Shown here one piece after another: positions 37,164 through 47,679 of a stretch of 64,000 nt of DNA. Position numbers and translations under genes: made by a program. The stretch comes from Kistimonas asteriae (lineage in GTDB: Bacteria > Pseudomonadota > Gammaproteobacteria > Pseudomonadales > Endozoicomonadaceae), in assembly GCF_018263925.1 (NCBI RefSeq), contig NZ_JAEVHF010000003.1, positions 62,001 through 126,000 of the forward strand, read 5' to 3'. The notes beneath the pieces are model-generated. The model did not search any database. It was not told the origin of the DNA and was given only the letters and a program-made list of their open reading frames with translations. Position 1 is the stretch's first letter. Every line of letters begins with the position of its first letter.

Positions 37164-39968
37164 ATGAAAAAGAAACTGACCAGCATCAAGCATCGTGTTC
37201 TGCTGCTTGCTCTTCTCCCCGGCCTGGCCGCCGCTATCCTGCTGGGATTCGGGCTGACATGGCTCTACCTGAATGACATCAACCAGCGCCTTGAACAACA
37301 GGCAATACGCACGGCGGAGCAATTAAGCCTGCTTAACGGGCATGCGCTTCAGGCAAACGACGGCGATTTATTACAGAGCCTCGCTGATACCTCCCTGAGC
37401 CGGCAGGACATACGAGCCGTCAGCATCTACGACAACACTGGCCAGGAAATCATCCATTCCGGCTCCCGCTTTGCACGACAACAGACTCTCAACTCACTAC
37501 CGGAGACCAGCCTGCTCACACGCCTGGATCAAGGCTTATGCGTCATTACGCCGATTTATGCAGGCAATAGATTGCACGCGATCAACCTGACGCCACCCGG
37601 CAAGCCCACAGGCTGGCTCAAGATTCGCTTCTCCCGTGACAGCACCGATATCCACCAATACCAGCTGGTTCTGCTGAGCAGTCTGCTCCTGCTCAGCTCG
37701 CTGCTGGTGACGATTGTGGCCGGACTGAGGCTGGCTGGCAGTATTACCCGACCTATCCAGCACATTAGCGACTCAGTTTCAGCAATCAGCCGCGGCAAGC
37801 TGGATACCCGTATCCATACCGGCGCGGGAGCCGAACTGGCTCAGTTGGAAACCGGCATCAACCAGATGGTGACCTCGCTGCAGGACGCTTACCAGGAAAT
37901 GCAGCAGACCATAGATCAGGCCACCGAAGATCTGCACGAAACCATGGAAACGCTGGAGGTGAAGAACGCCGAACTGGACATGGCCAGAAAACGGGCCCAG
38001 GAAGGCAGCCGGGTCAAATCCGAATTCCTGGCGAACATGAGCCACGAGATTCGGACACCACTCAACGGCATTATCGGTTTCACCAATCTGCTGCTGAAAT
38101 CCAACCTTAACGAAACCCAGCGCGAATACCTGACCACATTGCAGAGCTCCGCCGAAGGCCTGCTGGCGATGATCAACGACATCCTCGACTTCTCCAAGAT
38201 AGAGGCAGGCAAGCTGGTACTGGAAGCCACACCGCTCAACCTGCGCGAACTGGTGGATGAAGTGCTCGCCATTGCCGCACCCACAGCGCACGACAAATCG
38301 CTGGAAATAGCCAGCCTGATCTATCGGGACGTACCACTGGATATCATTGGCGATCCGCTTCGCCTCCGCCAGGTGTTAACCAACCTGGTCAATAACGCCA
38401 TCAAATTCACCAGTGATGGCTCCGTGGTCGTCCGCGTCATGCTCGATCACCGGGAAGACGGACACGCCATCCTCAAGGTCAGCGTCACGGATACCGGTGT
38501 CGGCATTTCGGAGACCCAGCAGAAACATCTGTTCCAGGCATTCTCACAGGTGGACAACTCCCGCACCCGAAAGATTGGCGGCACAGGTCTTGGACTGGTG
38601 ATCTGCAAAAACCTGGTTGAGCAGATGCAGGGAGATATCGGCCTCGAAAGCCATATCGGCGAAGGCAGCACATTCTGGTTCACCCTCAAGGCGCCGTTTG
38701 CAACCGAAGGCCAGCTCAGCGCACTGAATTGTCGATTGCCAGGCAAGAAGGTTTTGCTGTTCGAACCGCGCCGCTACACACGGTATGCGTTCGAGCAGCT
38801 GCTGGAAGAGTTTGACATGATGGTGCGTGGCTGTGATCAGCTGGCACACTTTGAGGAAGCCCTGACGGAACAGGACCGGGAAATCTTCGACCTTGTGGTC
38901 ATCGGGCACGACCCTGCCAACCTGGACAGCGACCGGATATTCCAGTTAATCAACCAGACGCCGGATGACACGCTCTTCCTGGTCACCGCCATGACCGGTT
39001 ACCTCGATAGCATCAGCACCATGGCAACCAAGGCGTCCCACACTGTTCTGACACTGGCTAAGCCTCCCTGCCGGAACCGTTTGTCCCGCGCCATCATGCA
39101 TGCCCTCAGCAGCCGACTGGAATCACACGCCCCCACAGGTGAACAAATCCAGATCAAGCAGAGCCTGCCAAGACAACCCCACATCCTGGCGGTTGATGAC
39201 AACGAGGCAAACCTGAAACTCCTTTGCGCCCTGCTGGACGATCTGGGCGTAGAAACCACCGCTGTCAATAACGGGCAGGCGGCCGTTGATATTGCCCGCA
39301 ACCGCCATTTCGACTTGGTATTTATGGATGTGCAGATGCCCGTCATGGACGGCATGGAAACCACCCGCCAACTCCGGGAACAGGAAGTCTCAGAAAGCCG
39401 CATGCCGATTATCGCCCTGACCGCCCACGCCCTGGCAGAAGAGAAAAAGCAGTTGCTGCTGGCAGGAATGGATGACTACCTCAGCAAACCGATCAGCGAA
39501 TCCCAGCTGCGTCATGTCATCCAAAAGTGGACCGGCCTGAGACTGCTGGCCGCCCAACAGGAGAGCAGCGAAACCGCTCATCCGGCCTTCACCAGTAAAA
39601 ATGGCATTCCTGTGGTGGATCACTCACAAGGTCTGCATCTTGCTGGCGGCAAAAAGGAGCTGGCGGATGAATTGTTGACCATGCTGCTGGATGAACTGCC
39701 CGACGATCGAAACGCCATTATTGATCTCTGGCAGGATCACAACCTGGATCAACTGCTGGAAATTGTCCACAAGCTGCACGGCGCCACCCGTTACTGCGGC
39801 GTACCACTGCTGCAGGAAACCTGCCTGGAAGCCGAATCTCTTCTCAAACAAAACAGCAATGCCTTGACGGAAGAGTCCCTCAACCAGGCCATCAAACGAC
39901 TTCTGGCCGAAATCGACCGCTTGCAGCAATGGCGATCTGTCAGCATGAAAAAACCGGATTATGCCTGA
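37164..39968 (+). CDS. gacS: Hybrid sensor histidine kinase GacS/BarA
   Basis: Tripartite sensor kinase of the Gac/Rsm (BarA/UvrY) global regulatory pathway. The 934 residues contain two membrane segments (about 13-36 and 168-190) around a periplasmic domain, then a HAMP domain and a phosphorylated His294 in [13 protein letters not shown]. The ATPase N-box is LVNNAIKF (about 409-416). The first receiver is degenerate, with glycine (582) where the phospho-Asp should be. The second receiver has Asp723 in [11 protein letters not shown], and an HPt domain has His873 in [11 protein letters not shown]. Its position beside cysM-rlmD-relA-mazG matches gacS/barA. A 25-nt A-rich segment before the start has no strong Shine-Dalgarno sequence. 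Confidence 0.95.
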   Translation: MKKKLTSIKHRVLLLALLPGLAAAILLGFGLTWLYLNDINQRLEQQAIRTAEQLSLLNGHALQANDGDLLQSLADTSLSRQDIRAVSIYDNTGQEIIHSGSRFARQQTLNSLPETSLLTRLDQGLCVITPIYAGNRLHAINLTPPGKPTGWLKIRFSRDSTDIHQYQLVLLSSLLLLSSLLVTIVAGLRLAGSITRPIQHISDSVSAISRGKLDTRIHTGAGAELAQLETGINQMVTSLQDAYQEMQQTIDQATEDLHETMETLEVKNAELDMARKRAQEGSRVKSEFLANMSHEIRTPLNGIIGFTNLLLKSNLNETQREYLTTLQSSAEGLLAMINDILDFSKIEAGKLVLEATPLNLRELVDEVLAIAAPTAHDKSLEIASLIYRDVPLDIIGDPLRLRQVLTNLVNNAIKFTSDGSVVVRVMLDHREDGHAILKVSVTDTGVGISETQQKHLFQAFSQVDNSRTRKIGGTGLGLVICKNLVEQMQGDIGLESHIGEGSTFWFTLKAPFATEGQLSALNCRLPGKKVLLFEPRRYTRYAFEQLLEEFDMMVRGCDQLAHFEEALTEQDREIFDLVVIGHDPANLDSDRIFQLINQTPDDTLFLVTAMTGYLDSISTMATKASHTVLTLAKPPCRNRLSRAIMHALSSRLESHAPTGEQIQIKQSLPRQPHILAVDDNEANLKLLCALLDDLGVETTAVNNGQAAVDIARNRHFDLVFMDVQMPVMDGMETTRQLREQEVSESRMPIIALTAHALAEEKKQLLLAGMDDYLSKPISESQLRHVIQKWTGLRLLAAQQESSETAHPAFTSKNGIPVVDHSQGLHLAGGKKELADELLTMLLDELPDDRNAIIDLWQDHNLDQLLEIVHKLHGATRYCGVPLLQETCLEAESLLKQNSNALTEESLNQAIKRLLAEIDRLQQWRSVSMKKPDYA

Positions 39969-40050
39969 TTTGGCGAACCGATAGCCTCAAGCACTATTGG
40001 CCGCTTCCACCTCTGACTGGCACACGCGCAATCACCCATGCCAGTGTCAG

Positions 40051-41001
40051 TCAGGGAATATGCAATTCAGGCTGCGTATCCGGATCATGGGTCAGCCAGC
40101 AGTGATTCAGCCGTTCACTGTCGCCCAACCAGTCAAGACACCACTCCAGCGCCGGCCCACGTACTTCATCATTCCAGGCAACATGACAGGTCGTGTTCCA
40201 GGGTACGCCATGAATGGCTCGTCCTACCAGCAGCCTACGATCCAGGTAATAACGGGCAAAATGCCTGGGTAGCGTTGTCACACCAATCCCCTGCATGGCG
40301 CATTCAATGGCATTACGGAAATTGGGGACAACCAGCACCGAGGGGTTATCATCCAGCCAGTTTTCTCCCGGCCGGAAATAGCGGGCACTGTCTTCTATCG
40401 TAATGGTCAGGAAATCCCGCAACTGTTCAGCGGTCAGTGGCGCATCGGCCTGGGCCAGTGGATGATCCGGTGACATGACCAGCTCCCACTCCAGCAGTCC
40501 CATGGAACGAAAATCAAACCGACTCTGGCCCGGTATAATCTCAGGCACGGTCTGAGGCGCACCGATCGCCAACTGGCAGCGTTGGTGAAACAGGGCATCC
40601 CAACAACCAATGTAGATTTCACCATTAACCACCAATCGTGTCGTGGGAAAGGCTTGATTGAAGGCCCGAATCAAGTCGTACATCACCCCCTGGTTCACCA
40701 CATTGTCGATGGCGATGCGTAGCTCCCGCTCATACCCCTGTGCGACCTGGCGCGTGCTGTCTTCCAGTTGACGAACCTTATCCAGCAGACGCCCGGCATG
40801 CTTGAGGAAGTGTTCACCGGCGGGTGTCAGCGCCACCCGCTTGCTGTCACGGACAAAGAGCTGAACACCCAGCTGCTCCTCCAGCTTTCGTACGGTATAA
40901 CTGATGGCCGATGGAACCTTGTGCAGGTGCTGGGCGGCCACCGTGAAACTACCATAATGGGCGACAGCCTGGGCTACCTGTATCGACTCAGTCTGAATCA
41001 T
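40051..41001 (-). CDS. LysR-family regulator, PunR-like
   Basis: A 316-residue LysR-type regulator. The helix-turn-helix reads AVAHYGSFTVAAQHLHKVPSAISYTVRKLEEQLGVQLF in pieces. The product resembles E. coli PunR (YdhB) along its length: HRVPSAVSYTVRQLEE in PunR versus HKVPSAISYTVRKLEE here, WDALFHQRCQLAIGA, and LDWLGDSERLNHCWL at the end. PunR activates purine-nucleoside uptake; whether this protein controls such genes cannot be seen, since no nucleoside transporter lies nearby. The ATG at 41001 is preferred over a GTG at 41010. Confidence 0.85.
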   Translation of the reverse strand: MIQTESIQVAQAVAHYGSFTVAAQHLHKVPSAISYTVRKLEEQLGVQLFVRDSKRVALTPAGEHFLKHAGRLLDKVRQLEDSTRQVAQGYERELRIAIDNVVNQGVMYDLIRAFNQAFPTTRLVVNGEIYIGCWDALFHQRCQLAIGAPQTVPEIIPGQSRFDFRSMGLLEWELVMSPDHPLAQADAPLTAEQLRDFLTITIEDSARYFRPGENWLDDNPSVLVVPNFRNAIECAMQGIGVTTLPRHFARYYLDRRLLVGRAIHGVPWNTTCHVAWNDEVRGPALEWCLDWLGDSERLNHCWLTHDPDTQPELHIP

Positions 41002-41301
41002 GCCACTCACTCATCGTCAGTTGTCAGAAGAAAACCTGTTATCCCGGCAGCCCGTATGCTGAAAAGAGGGTGGCACAGGAACACCTTGAAGGAGAGACTC
41101 CGGGCAGGACAACCTGAACAATTACAACAGCGAGAGTAGCAGGACAAAGACAGAAGAAAGACGCCTATTATCCGACAGGGTCATGGTCAGCACAACGTCC
41201 TGAGAAGACGCTCTGCCATAAGCCTCACCATGACAGTAAAAGACGCCATATAGAAAAAAGGCGCCCTTACTGAAGGCGCCTGCTTATACGACGGAATGGC
41301 A
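41002..41301. other. Intergenic gap with no gene
   Basis: A 300-base gap between the LysR gene start and the cnoX stop. Apart from the cnoX terminator at 41255-41281 I see no gene, RNA or repeat. The LysR promoter should lie in the left part. Confidence 0.6.
41255..41281 (-). terminator. Rho-independent terminator of cnoX
   Basis: GGCGCC stems (41261-41266 and 41276-41281) with a 9-base loop, followed on the minus strand by a run of six T. It lies 21 bases after the cnoX stop. Confidence 0.85.
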
Positions 41302-42180
41302 TCAATGCATCAATGCAAACAGGCGGCTCCGGTAACGACGTACGATAGGATCCGCATTCCCCTGCTGCTCAAAGAACTTCAGCATCAAGGTTCGGGCGCC
41401 ATCTTCACGGAATTCCCGATCACGCCTCACGATGAACAGCAGGCTCTCCAACGCCTGTTCCGGCTCGTCAGCAAGCAGTTGATGAATCGCCAACTGATAG
41501 CGGGCTTCATGATCATTTTCGTTGGCCGCCACCTGGGCTTCGACAGATGCACGGTCAGCAATATCCCCCGCCAGCCCCAGCAGAGCCAGACGCGCTTTGG
41601 GCTGCGCAATACCCGGCGCATCATCCGGCAGCGCATCCAGAAGCTGTGAAGCATCAGCCACACGCCCCAACTGCAGCAACAGGTTAGCCTGCAGTACCTG
41701 CAACCCCATATTTTCGGGTTCTTCCTGCAAGAGCTGCTGTAACAGCTGCAGTGCCTGTTCCGGCTGCCCATCGGCAACCAGGGTTTCAATCTGTGCCTGC
41801 ACCCGTTCCGCCGGACTCATGGTCAGCTGGTCCAGGATAGCGCGCAAATCACCTTCCTGCTGCATACCTGTCAGCACCTGTACCGGCTTGCCCTCATGCA
41901 AAAAGATCAGTGCCGGTATGCTACGCACGCCCAACTGCATCATCAGGCTCTGGGCAATCTGCTGAACCTGCGGATCAGGGTCCTCAGCATTCAGTTTGGC
42001 CAGAACAAACTTTCCCTCATAAGACTCAACCAGTTTCATCAGGATGGGCATCAGCATCTTGCAGGGCTGGCACCAGTCTGCCCAGATATCGAGTAACACC
42101 GGAACCGATTGTGAGCGTTCCAGCACCTCACTGTGCAAATTGTCCGCAGTGACCTCGATGACATTGGTTGTTGGATTCAT
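41302..42180 (-). CDS. cnoX: Co-chaperone/thioredoxin-like protein CnoX (YbbN)
   Basis: A thioredoxin domain fused to TPR repeats; in E. coli CnoX is a chloride-activated holdase that hands clients to GroEL and DnaK. From the ATG at 42180 it has 292 residues. The thioredoxin site here is WADWCQPCKML, a full CxxC, whereas E. coli CnoX lacks it (SxxC), so this version may be redox active. TPR-like helices fill about residues 115-292. The frame stays open for 54 codons upstream, but that part has no family similarity. Confidence 0.93.
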   Translation of the reverse strand: MNPTTNVIEVTADNLHSEVLERSQSVPVLLDIWADWCQPCKMLMPILMKLVESYEGKFVLAKLNAEDPDPQVQQIAQSLMMQLGVRSIPALIFLHEGKPVQVLTGMQQEGDLRAILDQLTMSPAERVQAQIETLVADGQPEQALQLLQQLLQEEPENMGLQVLQANLLLQLGRVADASQLLDALPDDAPGIAQPKARLALLGLAGDIADRASVEAQVAANENDHEARYQLAIHQLLADEPEQALESLLFIVRRDREFREDGARTLMLKFFEQQGNADPIVRRYRSRLFALMH

Positions 42181-42690
42181 GACAGACCCGTGTGATTGTG
42201 ATTTAGCGATACCCACACAATGGCGTCGCGGGAGCGCGAATTCAAGGGGCAACGCGAACGCAAATATGATGGAACAGCTGACCGCCGATGCGTCATTACG
42301 GCCATGGAAAAATCCACCCGAAAACGCCCCGAATGTGGGCATTCAGGTTACCCACATTTTCTGTGGATATCTTTGTGGATGAGCTGGAGAAAAACGCCGA
42401 AATCCCCCATCGAACCTCGCAGAATGTTAAATTGGTTACTTTTTGACCAATATTTTTTTCTTTATTAATCAAATAGTTACGAAGTGATTTACGAAAAATC
42501 AAGGACTTAGCGCCAAATCATTGACCTTCGCAGAGAGTGATCAAAATTTGTGCATAATTATTGACAAGAGAGAAAAATCGCGCGAGACCGCGACTCAGAG
42601 GGGCTATGCAAAATGCAAGTTAAAATTTCAGGAAATTGTTAAAAAAACGGAAGCAGTGAGCTGCCATAAAAGCAGCTCAAAGGGAAGAAC
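42181..42690. other. 510-base AT-rich intergenic region with DnaA-box-like sites
   Basis: No convincing gene on either strand. The left part (42332-42358) has an 8-bp perfect inverted repeat, AATGTGGG/CCCACATT. Next come TGTGGATAT (42362-42370) and TGTGGATGA (42374-42382), then a very AT-rich block at about 42423-42480, then TGTGCATAA (42549-42557). Each 9-mer differs from the DnaA box TGTGGATAA at one position, and all three have the same orientation. At 42658-42678 a 7-bp stem (GAGCTGC/GCAGCTC) could be part of a purC terminator; a T-run follows only after 10 bases on the minus strand. Confidence 0.5.
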
Positions 42691-43404
42691 TTAATCGAAC
42701 TTTATTCCGAGACGGTGACCGACCTCTTCATAGGCTTCAACCACGCCGCCCAGCCCCTGACGGAAACGATCCTTGTCCAGCTTCTTACGGGTTTCCTTAT
42801 CCCAGAGACGGCAACCATCCGGCGTAAATTCATCACCCAGCACCACTTGGCCATCGTACAGACCGAACTCCAGCTTGTAGTCGACCAGCAGCAGACCGGC
42901 ATCCAGGAACAACTGCTTCAGGACATCATTGACCTTGAACGTCAGCTCTTTCATGGTTTCCACATGCTGCGGCTCCGCCCAGCCAAACGAGCGGATGTGA
43001 AACTCATTGATCATGGGATCATGCAGTTCATCGTTTTTCAGGAAGAATTCAAAGGTTGGCGGATTCAGGTCAATACCCTCTTCCACACCCAGGCGCTTGC
43101 AGATACTGCCCGCGGCAATATTACGTACGACACATTCCACAGGCATCATATCCAGGCGCTTGACCAGTGATTCCTGGGAAGACAGCACCTTCTCAAAATG
43201 AGTGGCTATGCCAGCCTCTTCCAGCTTCTGCATAATAAAGGCATTAAACAGATTATTGACCATGCCCTTGCGATCCAGCTGATCCACTTTGACGCCATCA
43301 AAAGCTGACGTGTCATCTCTGAACAGCAGAACCATACGCTTGGGATCATCTGTCGTGTAAACAGACTTGGCCTTGCCGGAGTAAAGCTCCTCACGCTTTT
43401 CCAT
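42691..43404 (-). CDS. purC: SAICAR synthetase PurC
   Basis: Purine synthesis enzyme joining CAIR and aspartate. From the ATG at 43404 it has 237 residues, exactly the E. coli length. The start [20 protein letters not shown] aligns with EKQAELYRGKAKTVY-type N-termini. [24 protein letters not shown] and [15 protein letters not shown] are signatures, and [10 protein letters not shown] and [12 protein letters not shown] follow. GGAG lies six bases upstream of this ATG. In Pseudomonas purC also follows bamC and dapA. Confidence 0.97.
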   Translation of the reverse strand: MEKREELYSGKAKSVYTTDDPKRMVLLFRDDTSAFDGVKVDQLDRKGMVNNLFNAFIMQKLEEAGIATHFEKVLSSQESLVKRLDMMPVECVVRNIAAGSICKRLGVEEGIDLNPPTFEFFLKNDELHDPMINEFHIRSFGWAEPQHVETMKELTFKVNDVLKQLFLDAGLLLVDYKLEFGLYDGQVVLGDEFTPDGCRLWDKETRKKLDKDRFRQGLGGVVEAYEEVGHRLGIKFD

Positions 43405-43462
43405 CATACTCTCCACACAGGTGAACGAACTCAACAGATTCAGGGAACAAGGAGACAATGAA

Positions 43463-43488
43463 CCGGTTCATCAGACAGACTGAACCGG
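43463..43488 (-). repeat. Hairpin between bamC and purC
   Basis: CCGGTTCA and TGAACCGG form a perfect 8-bp stem with a 10-base loop in the gap between the bamC stop and the purC start. There is no U-tract, so it may attenuate or stabilise the transcript. Confidence 0.5.
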
Positions 43489-43533
43489 CCATATAAGCAC
43501 AACCATTAACGCTGACAGGTGTCGAATCGACCA

Positions 43534-44667
43534 TTAACTCAGATGCGACTTGATGGACTGCAGCACTTTTTCGGAAACGTCGACAGGCGGCAGGGTATTG
43601 AGATCCTTTTCCAGGGTTACCTGGACTTCATCTCCCAATGGAGAAATCCTGACGCGATAGGCTGTTTTGGGCGTTTCTTCATCTTCACTGTCATCGGCGC
43701 TACCACCAAAGAGGCCGCCAAAGAATCCTTTCTGATCATCCTTATCAGCCTTGTGTTCGCCCAACTCAATATAGAAGATGCCCGCAGACCGGTTCTGGTC
43801 AGTAACCGAAATTTTCGCCTCACTCAGGGCAACCGACACGGCCTGCCAACTACGGGCAAATGGCTGGCTGATTTTCAGCACAGGATTGCCATTACCATCG
43901 TAGATCAGGGCACTTTGATCACCAATGCTGAGATTCTGGGCCACTAGGGACACAGACTGATCATCCGCATTCTGCACCAGGAAGACCAGCATTTCATTCA
44001 GCAGACCTGCTTCAAGACTGGTGTTCTTACCAGATTCAGATTCACCATCACGCCAGACTGCCTTATCTTCACTGCCTAATGCACGGTTGGCATGCTGCAA
44101 TCTGATCTCGCTGGTACCGGCACGAACCCCCTGACGCACCGTCAAACGGAAGCGGTCTTCCTGCGGTTCCGTACTGTCCATACCGACAACACGCCCAAAC
44201 AGGCGCCGTACCAGATCCTTGCTGGTTTCATCACGCATCACAATCCACTGGGTTTCCATAACACCCTGTTTGGCGTCCGACGTGGAAAGCGGAATGTTGC
44301 TCACATCCCAGAAACGCACCAGCTGAGGCCAGATTTTTTCAGGACTCTTCTCAGCCAGTAACCATCGCTGATCACCACTGCGCTGAACGGAATAACCTTC
44401 ATCGGCGGTGCGCATAATGCGCTGGTCCGGACGAGGCACCTCGCCACCGACCTTGCCGGACTCCGCGACCTGCTCCGGCACCCGAAGGTACTCCGGCATT
44501 TCCCGAGGATTCAACCCTTCAGGAAGCGTCAGCCGGCCATAGGTTTTCTCGGCCGCGTAATCCTCGGATTTATCGCGAAAATAGCCATCCTTACCGGTCA
44601 GGTAGCTGCAGCCACCCAACACGAGAGAGACTGCTGCCACCAGCGGCAACATCCTTACACTGTGCAT
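43534..44667 (-). CDS. bamC: Outer membrane assembly lipoprotein BamC
   Basis: Lipoprotein of the BAM complex. The 377 residues begin with a lipoprotein signal; the lipobox LVLGGC places the lipidated cysteine at residue 20. A long unstructured N-terminal segment ([16 protein letters not shown]) and two helix-grip domains follow, as in E. coli BamC (NlpB). The ATG overlaps the end of dapA by 13 bases with AAGGAG before it, so expression is coupled to dapA, the classic dapA-nlpB arrangement. Confidence 0.93.
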   Translation of the reverse strand: MHSVRMLPLVAAVSLVLGGCSYLTGKDGYFRDKSEDYAAEKTYGRLTLPEGLNPREMPEYLRVPEQVAESGKVGGEVPRPDQRIMRTADEGYSVQRSGDQRWLLAEKSPEKIWPQLVRFWDVSNIPLSTSDAKQGVMETQWIVMRDETSKDLVRRLFGRVVGMDSTEPQEDRFRLTVRQGVRAGTSEIRLQHANRALGSEDKAVWRDGESESGKNTSLEAGLLNEMLVFLVQNADDQSVSLVAQNLSIGDQSALIYDGNGNPVLKISQPFARSWQAVSVALSEAKISVTDQNRSAGIFYIELGEHKADKDDQKGFFGGLFGGSADDSEDEETPKTAYRVRISPLGDEVQVTLEKDLNTLPPVDVSEKVLQSIKSHLS

Positions 44668-45560
44668 GCACTCTCCTTGGATAAAACATTAACACCCGCT
44701 GCCTGCATGGCTTGGACAACGGCTTCATGGTGCTGTTCTGACAATGATGTTAACGGCAGACGGATTCCACCTTCCATCCGCCCCATTGCCTGCAGTGCCC
44801 ATTTTACAGGAATCGGGTTGGACTCCAGAAACAGTGCTTTATGCAGCGGCAACAGACGCTGATGAATGGCACGCGCCTCATCCGCTTTGCCAGCAATTGC
44901 CAGGGCACACAATTCGTGCATGTCTGCTGGCACCACATTGGCTGTAACAGAAATATTGCCCTTACCACCCAGCAGCATCAGCTCCACGGCGGTACCATCA
45001 TCACCGGAGTAAACCGCGATACGATCGGCGCAGCGGGCAATAATGTCACGCGCCCGCTCCAGGTCGCCGGTGGCTTCCTTGATGGCAACAATATTCGTCA
45101 GATCAGACAGACGCTCTACCGTAGCAGGCAGCATATCGACGGCGGTACGGCCCGGCACATTGTAGAGAATCTGGGGAATCGCGACGGATTCCGCCACGGT
45201 ACGAAAATGTCGGTAAAGGCCTTCCTGGGTCGGCTTGTTATAGTAGGGCGTTACCAGCAGACAGGCATCAGCGCCCAGCGCCTTGGCTTCCGCGGTCAGA
45301 TGCACCGCTTCCTGGGTTGAATTGGCGCCCGTACCGGCAATCACGGGAATACGTCCCTTGACCTGCGCTACGACATCGCGAATGACCTGGCAATGCTCTT
45401 CCACGGTCAGCGTCGCCGATTCACCAGTAGTGCCCACGGCCACAATAGCGTCAGTGCCATTATCCAGATGGAAGTCGACCAGATCGTGCAGACGCTGCCA
45501 GTCCACTTCCCCATCGGACAACATGGGGGTGACCAGCGCAACAAGACTGCCGGTTATCAT
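44655..45560 (-). CDS. dapA: 4-hydroxy-tetrahydrodipicolinate synthase DapA
   Basis: First committed step of lysine/diaminopimelate synthesis, condensing pyruvate with aspartate semialdehyde. The 301 residues from the ATG at 45560 (GGAG seven bases upstream) form the (beta/alpha)8 barrel. Motifs: [11 protein letters not shown], the tyrosine in ILYNVPGRT, and the Schiff-base lysine in [10 protein letters not shown]. The frame is open 16 codons upstream without similarity. It is followed by bamC with overlap. Confidence 0.97.
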   Translation of the reverse strand: MITGSLVALVTPMLSDGEVDWQRLHDLVDFHLDNGTDAIVAVGTTGESATLTVEEHCQVIRDVVAQVKGRIPVIAGTGANSTQEAVHLTAEAKALGADACLLVTPYYNKPTQEGLYRHFRTVAESVAIPQILYNVPGRTAVDMLPATVERLSDLTNIVAIKEATGDLERARDIIARCADRIAVYSGDDGTAVELMLLGGKGNISVTANVVPADMHELCALAIAGKADEARAIHQRLLPLHKALFLESNPIPVKWALQAMGRMEGGIRLPLTSLSEQHHEAVVQAMQAAGVNVLSKESACTV

Positions 45561-45806
45561 CGATACACTCCAGTAGCCATAAAAATAAGCGCAAATGTTA
45601 CCGGCCATGCCGGTATATCACAAGCTGCGTAACCATTCTTACCGATAGAAAATCGCAACGATATTCACTGCTACGCGCCTCTGCCGATAAAAAGCATAGA
45701 TCAGGACGCCGGCATCGGGCCAAAACCGGGAGGATAACCCTGAAACCGTGGTCCATACTTCTGGCCCCATAAACCAGAATCAGATTAACGCAGGTAAGGA
45801 CATAGC

Positions 45807-46313
45807 ATGAAGGCGAGCATCGGCAAACCCACTCCCGATTTCACCGCCCAGGCCACCAGTGGCAACAAGGTCGATCTTTCCGCACTCAAGGGTCAGAACA
45901 TCGTTCTCTATTTCTATCCCAAAGACAACACCCCTGGCTGCACCAGTGAAGGCCAGTCTTTCAAGACACTTCACCCTCAGTTCCAGGCAGCGAATACGCT
46001 GGTATTTGGTGTTTCCAGAGATAGCCTTGAATCCCACGAACTCTTTAAAGACCAGTATCAGCTGCCATTCGAGCTCATTGCCGACACAGAAGGACTGTTG
46101 TGTGAGCTATTCGACGTTCTACGTGCTCGCAGAGCGGACCTGGACACACCCATGGTTGAGCGCAGCACATTCCTGATTGATCGGGAAGGCATCCTTCAGC
46201 ACGAATGGCGTCGGGTACATATCAAGCAACATGTCGAAGACGTACTGCAGGCCGCCCAGGCATTATCCGATTTAATTGAACCAGCCGTCAGGCCGGATAC
46301 CGAAGAGGAATAA
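45807..46313 (+). CDS. bcp: Bcp-type thiol peroxidase
   Basis: Peroxiredoxin Q (bacterioferritin comigratory protein) that reduces peroxides with thioredoxin. The 168 residues show FYPKDNTPGCTSEG, with the peroxidatic Cys45. The resolving cysteine five residues later in E. coli Bcp (Cys50) is replaced by glutamine, so this is an atypical or 1-Cys type; Cys99 in LLCELF might serve instead. AAGGA precedes the ATG. It is divergent from dapA, the Pseudomonas order with gcvR lacking between them. Confidence 0.94.
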   Translation: MKASIGKPTPDFTAQATSGNKVDLSALKGQNIVLYFYPKDNTPGCTSEGQSFKTLHPQFQAANTLVFGVSRDSLESHELFKDQYQLPFELIADTEGLLCELFDVLRARRADLDTPMVERSTFLIDREGILQHEWRRVHIKQHVEDVLQAAQALSDLIEPAVRPDTEEE

Positions 46314-46332
46314 GACACAAACGCAGCCTGTT

Positions 46333-46362
46333 CCGGGAAGCAAAGATCACCTCGCTTCCCGG
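46333..46362. terminator. Hairpin between convergent bcp and perM
   Basis: A perfect 9-bp stem (CCGGGAAGC / GCTTCCCGG) with a 12-base loop in the 54-base gap between the two convergent genes. The U-tracts are weak. Confidence 0.6.
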
Positions 46363-46367
46363 CTCTC

Positions 46368-47453
46368 TCAAACATCGACAGCAGCAGACTCTTCTCCACC
46401 AGGCCAGGCATTGATCACCGCTTTGACCAACGTCGCCAGAGGAATCGCAAAGAAAACACCCCAGAATCCCCAAAGCCCGCCAAACAATAGTACCGCCACA
46501 ATAATCGCTATCGGATGGAGATTCACCGCTTCACTGAACAGCAAGGGTACCAACACATTACCATCCAGCGCCTGAATTACACCGTAGACGACCATCAGAA
46601 TGATAAAGTCATGCCCCATGCCCCATTGAAAGAGGCCCACAGCAGCCACAGGAATCGTGACAATAGCAGCACCGATATACGGAATAAGCACCGAAAGTCC
46701 AACCAGCAATCCCAGCAACGCGGCATAGTTCAGTCCGAGAAAAATAAACGAGACAAACGTCACCAAGCCAACAATGACAATTTCAATCACCTTGCCCCGG
46801 ATATAATTGGCAATCTGCTGACTCATTTCCTCCGAAACCTGCTTGAGCATCCTTCGCTCTTTCGGCAGCATGGATGAGCACCACGCCAGCAACTCCTTAC
46901 GATCCTTAAGAAAGAAGAAGACCAGGATCGGCACCAGCACCAGGTAAATCAGCAGCCCCACTACCCCGGATATCCGTGACAGGGAAAATGAAACAATCCA
47001 CTGCCCCAGGTTGGCCACCTGGCTGCTGGCCGTTTCCATCCAGGCATTGACCTGGGCTTCCGAGACAAAGCCCGGAAATTTTTCCGGCAACTCACTGAGC
47101 AGCAAATGCCCCCGCGTCACCATCCGTGGCAACTCATTGAGCAGGTTGACCCCCTGATCCCAGACCAAAGGCAACAGCAGCAACAGCACGACCATCAGCA
47201 TGGCCAAAAACAGGGCAAACACCAGCGACACCGACACCATATGGGGCACGCTACGCCGCTCCAGCCAACTGACCATCCCCTGCAGCACAAACGCCAGAAC
47301 CATACTGGCAAAGACAGGCGCCAACATACTGCCAAAGGCCATGATAATACCCATGGCCAGGAGCAGAAGAACAAACAGCATCACTGCTTCATCATCGGAA
47401 AAATAACGCTGCATCCAGCCACGAAAAAGTCTGAACATTGCTGTTTTATCCAT
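46368..47453 (-). CDS. AI-2E/PerM-family membrane protein
   Basis: A 361-residue inner-membrane protein of the AI-2E transporter (PerM) family with about eight hydrophobic segments. The segment LVPILVFFFLKDRKELLAW near the middle and LIPYIGAAIVTIPVA followed by QALDGNVLVPLLFSEAVNLHP near the end are the family signatures. Members export signalling molecules or ions; this one's substrate is unknown. It overlaps the tusA stop by 8 bases and shares its operon, as at the same place in Pseudomonas. Confidence 0.92.
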   Translation of the reverse strand: MDKTAMFRLFRGWMQRYFSDDEAVMLFVLLLLAMGIIMAFGSMLAPVFASMVLAFVLQGMVSWLERRSVPHMVSVSLVFALFLAMLMVVLLLLLPLVWDQGVNLLNELPRMVTRGHLLLSELPEKFPGFVSEAQVNAWMETASSQVANLGQWIVSFSLSRISGVVGLLIYLVLVPILVFFFLKDRKELLAWCSSMLPKERRMLKQVSEEMSQQIANYIRGKVIEIVIVGLVTFVSFIFLGLNYAALLGLLVGLSVLIPYIGAAIVTIPVAAVGLFQWGMGHDFIILMVVYGVIQALDGNVLVPLLFSEAVNLHPIAIIVAVLLFGGLWGFWGVFFAIPLATLVKAVINAWPGGEESAAVDV

Positions 47454-47679
47454 GTTTTTTCAGTGTGTGGACAAACACACCCTCACACTCATCACTCGCA
47501 ACAAGGCTATGCCCTGCCAGTTCAGCATAACTGCGAAAATCCCTTACTGAACCCGGGTCAGTCGCCAACACCCTGAGCACCTGACCTGCCGCCATCCGAC
47601 TCAAAGCCTGCTTGGCTTTGAGCAATGGCATCGGACAGGCCATCCCCCTGACATCCAATTCAACATCTATGTCTGACAT
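47446..47679 (-). CDS. TusA-family sulfurtransferase
   Basis: A 77-residue protein of the TusA/SirA family, which relays persulfide sulfur, for example to 2-thiouridine tRNA synthesis or molybdenum cofactor. The active cysteine is in the motif RGMACPMPLLKAK. The ATG at 47679 begins SDIDVELDVRG as in family members; the frame is open 17 codons further upstream. It is coupled to the downstream PerM gene. The Pseudomonas locus carries the same pair next to bepA and nadA. Confidence 0.92.
   Translation of the reverse strand: MSDIDVELDVRGMACPMPLLKAKQALSRMAAGQVLRVLATDPGSVRDFRSYAELAGHSLVASDECEGVFVHTLKKHG

Noticed and set aside
42296-42502. Short open frame in the cnoX-purC gap
   Set aside because: Basic, low-complexity product with no ribosome-binding site; the sequence looks regulatory.
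42362-42557. Chromosomal replication origin
   Set aside because: The 9-mers are imperfect and the neighbours (cnoX, purC) are not those of gammaproteobacterial origins (dnaA, mnmG), so only a DnaA-site hypothesis is kept.
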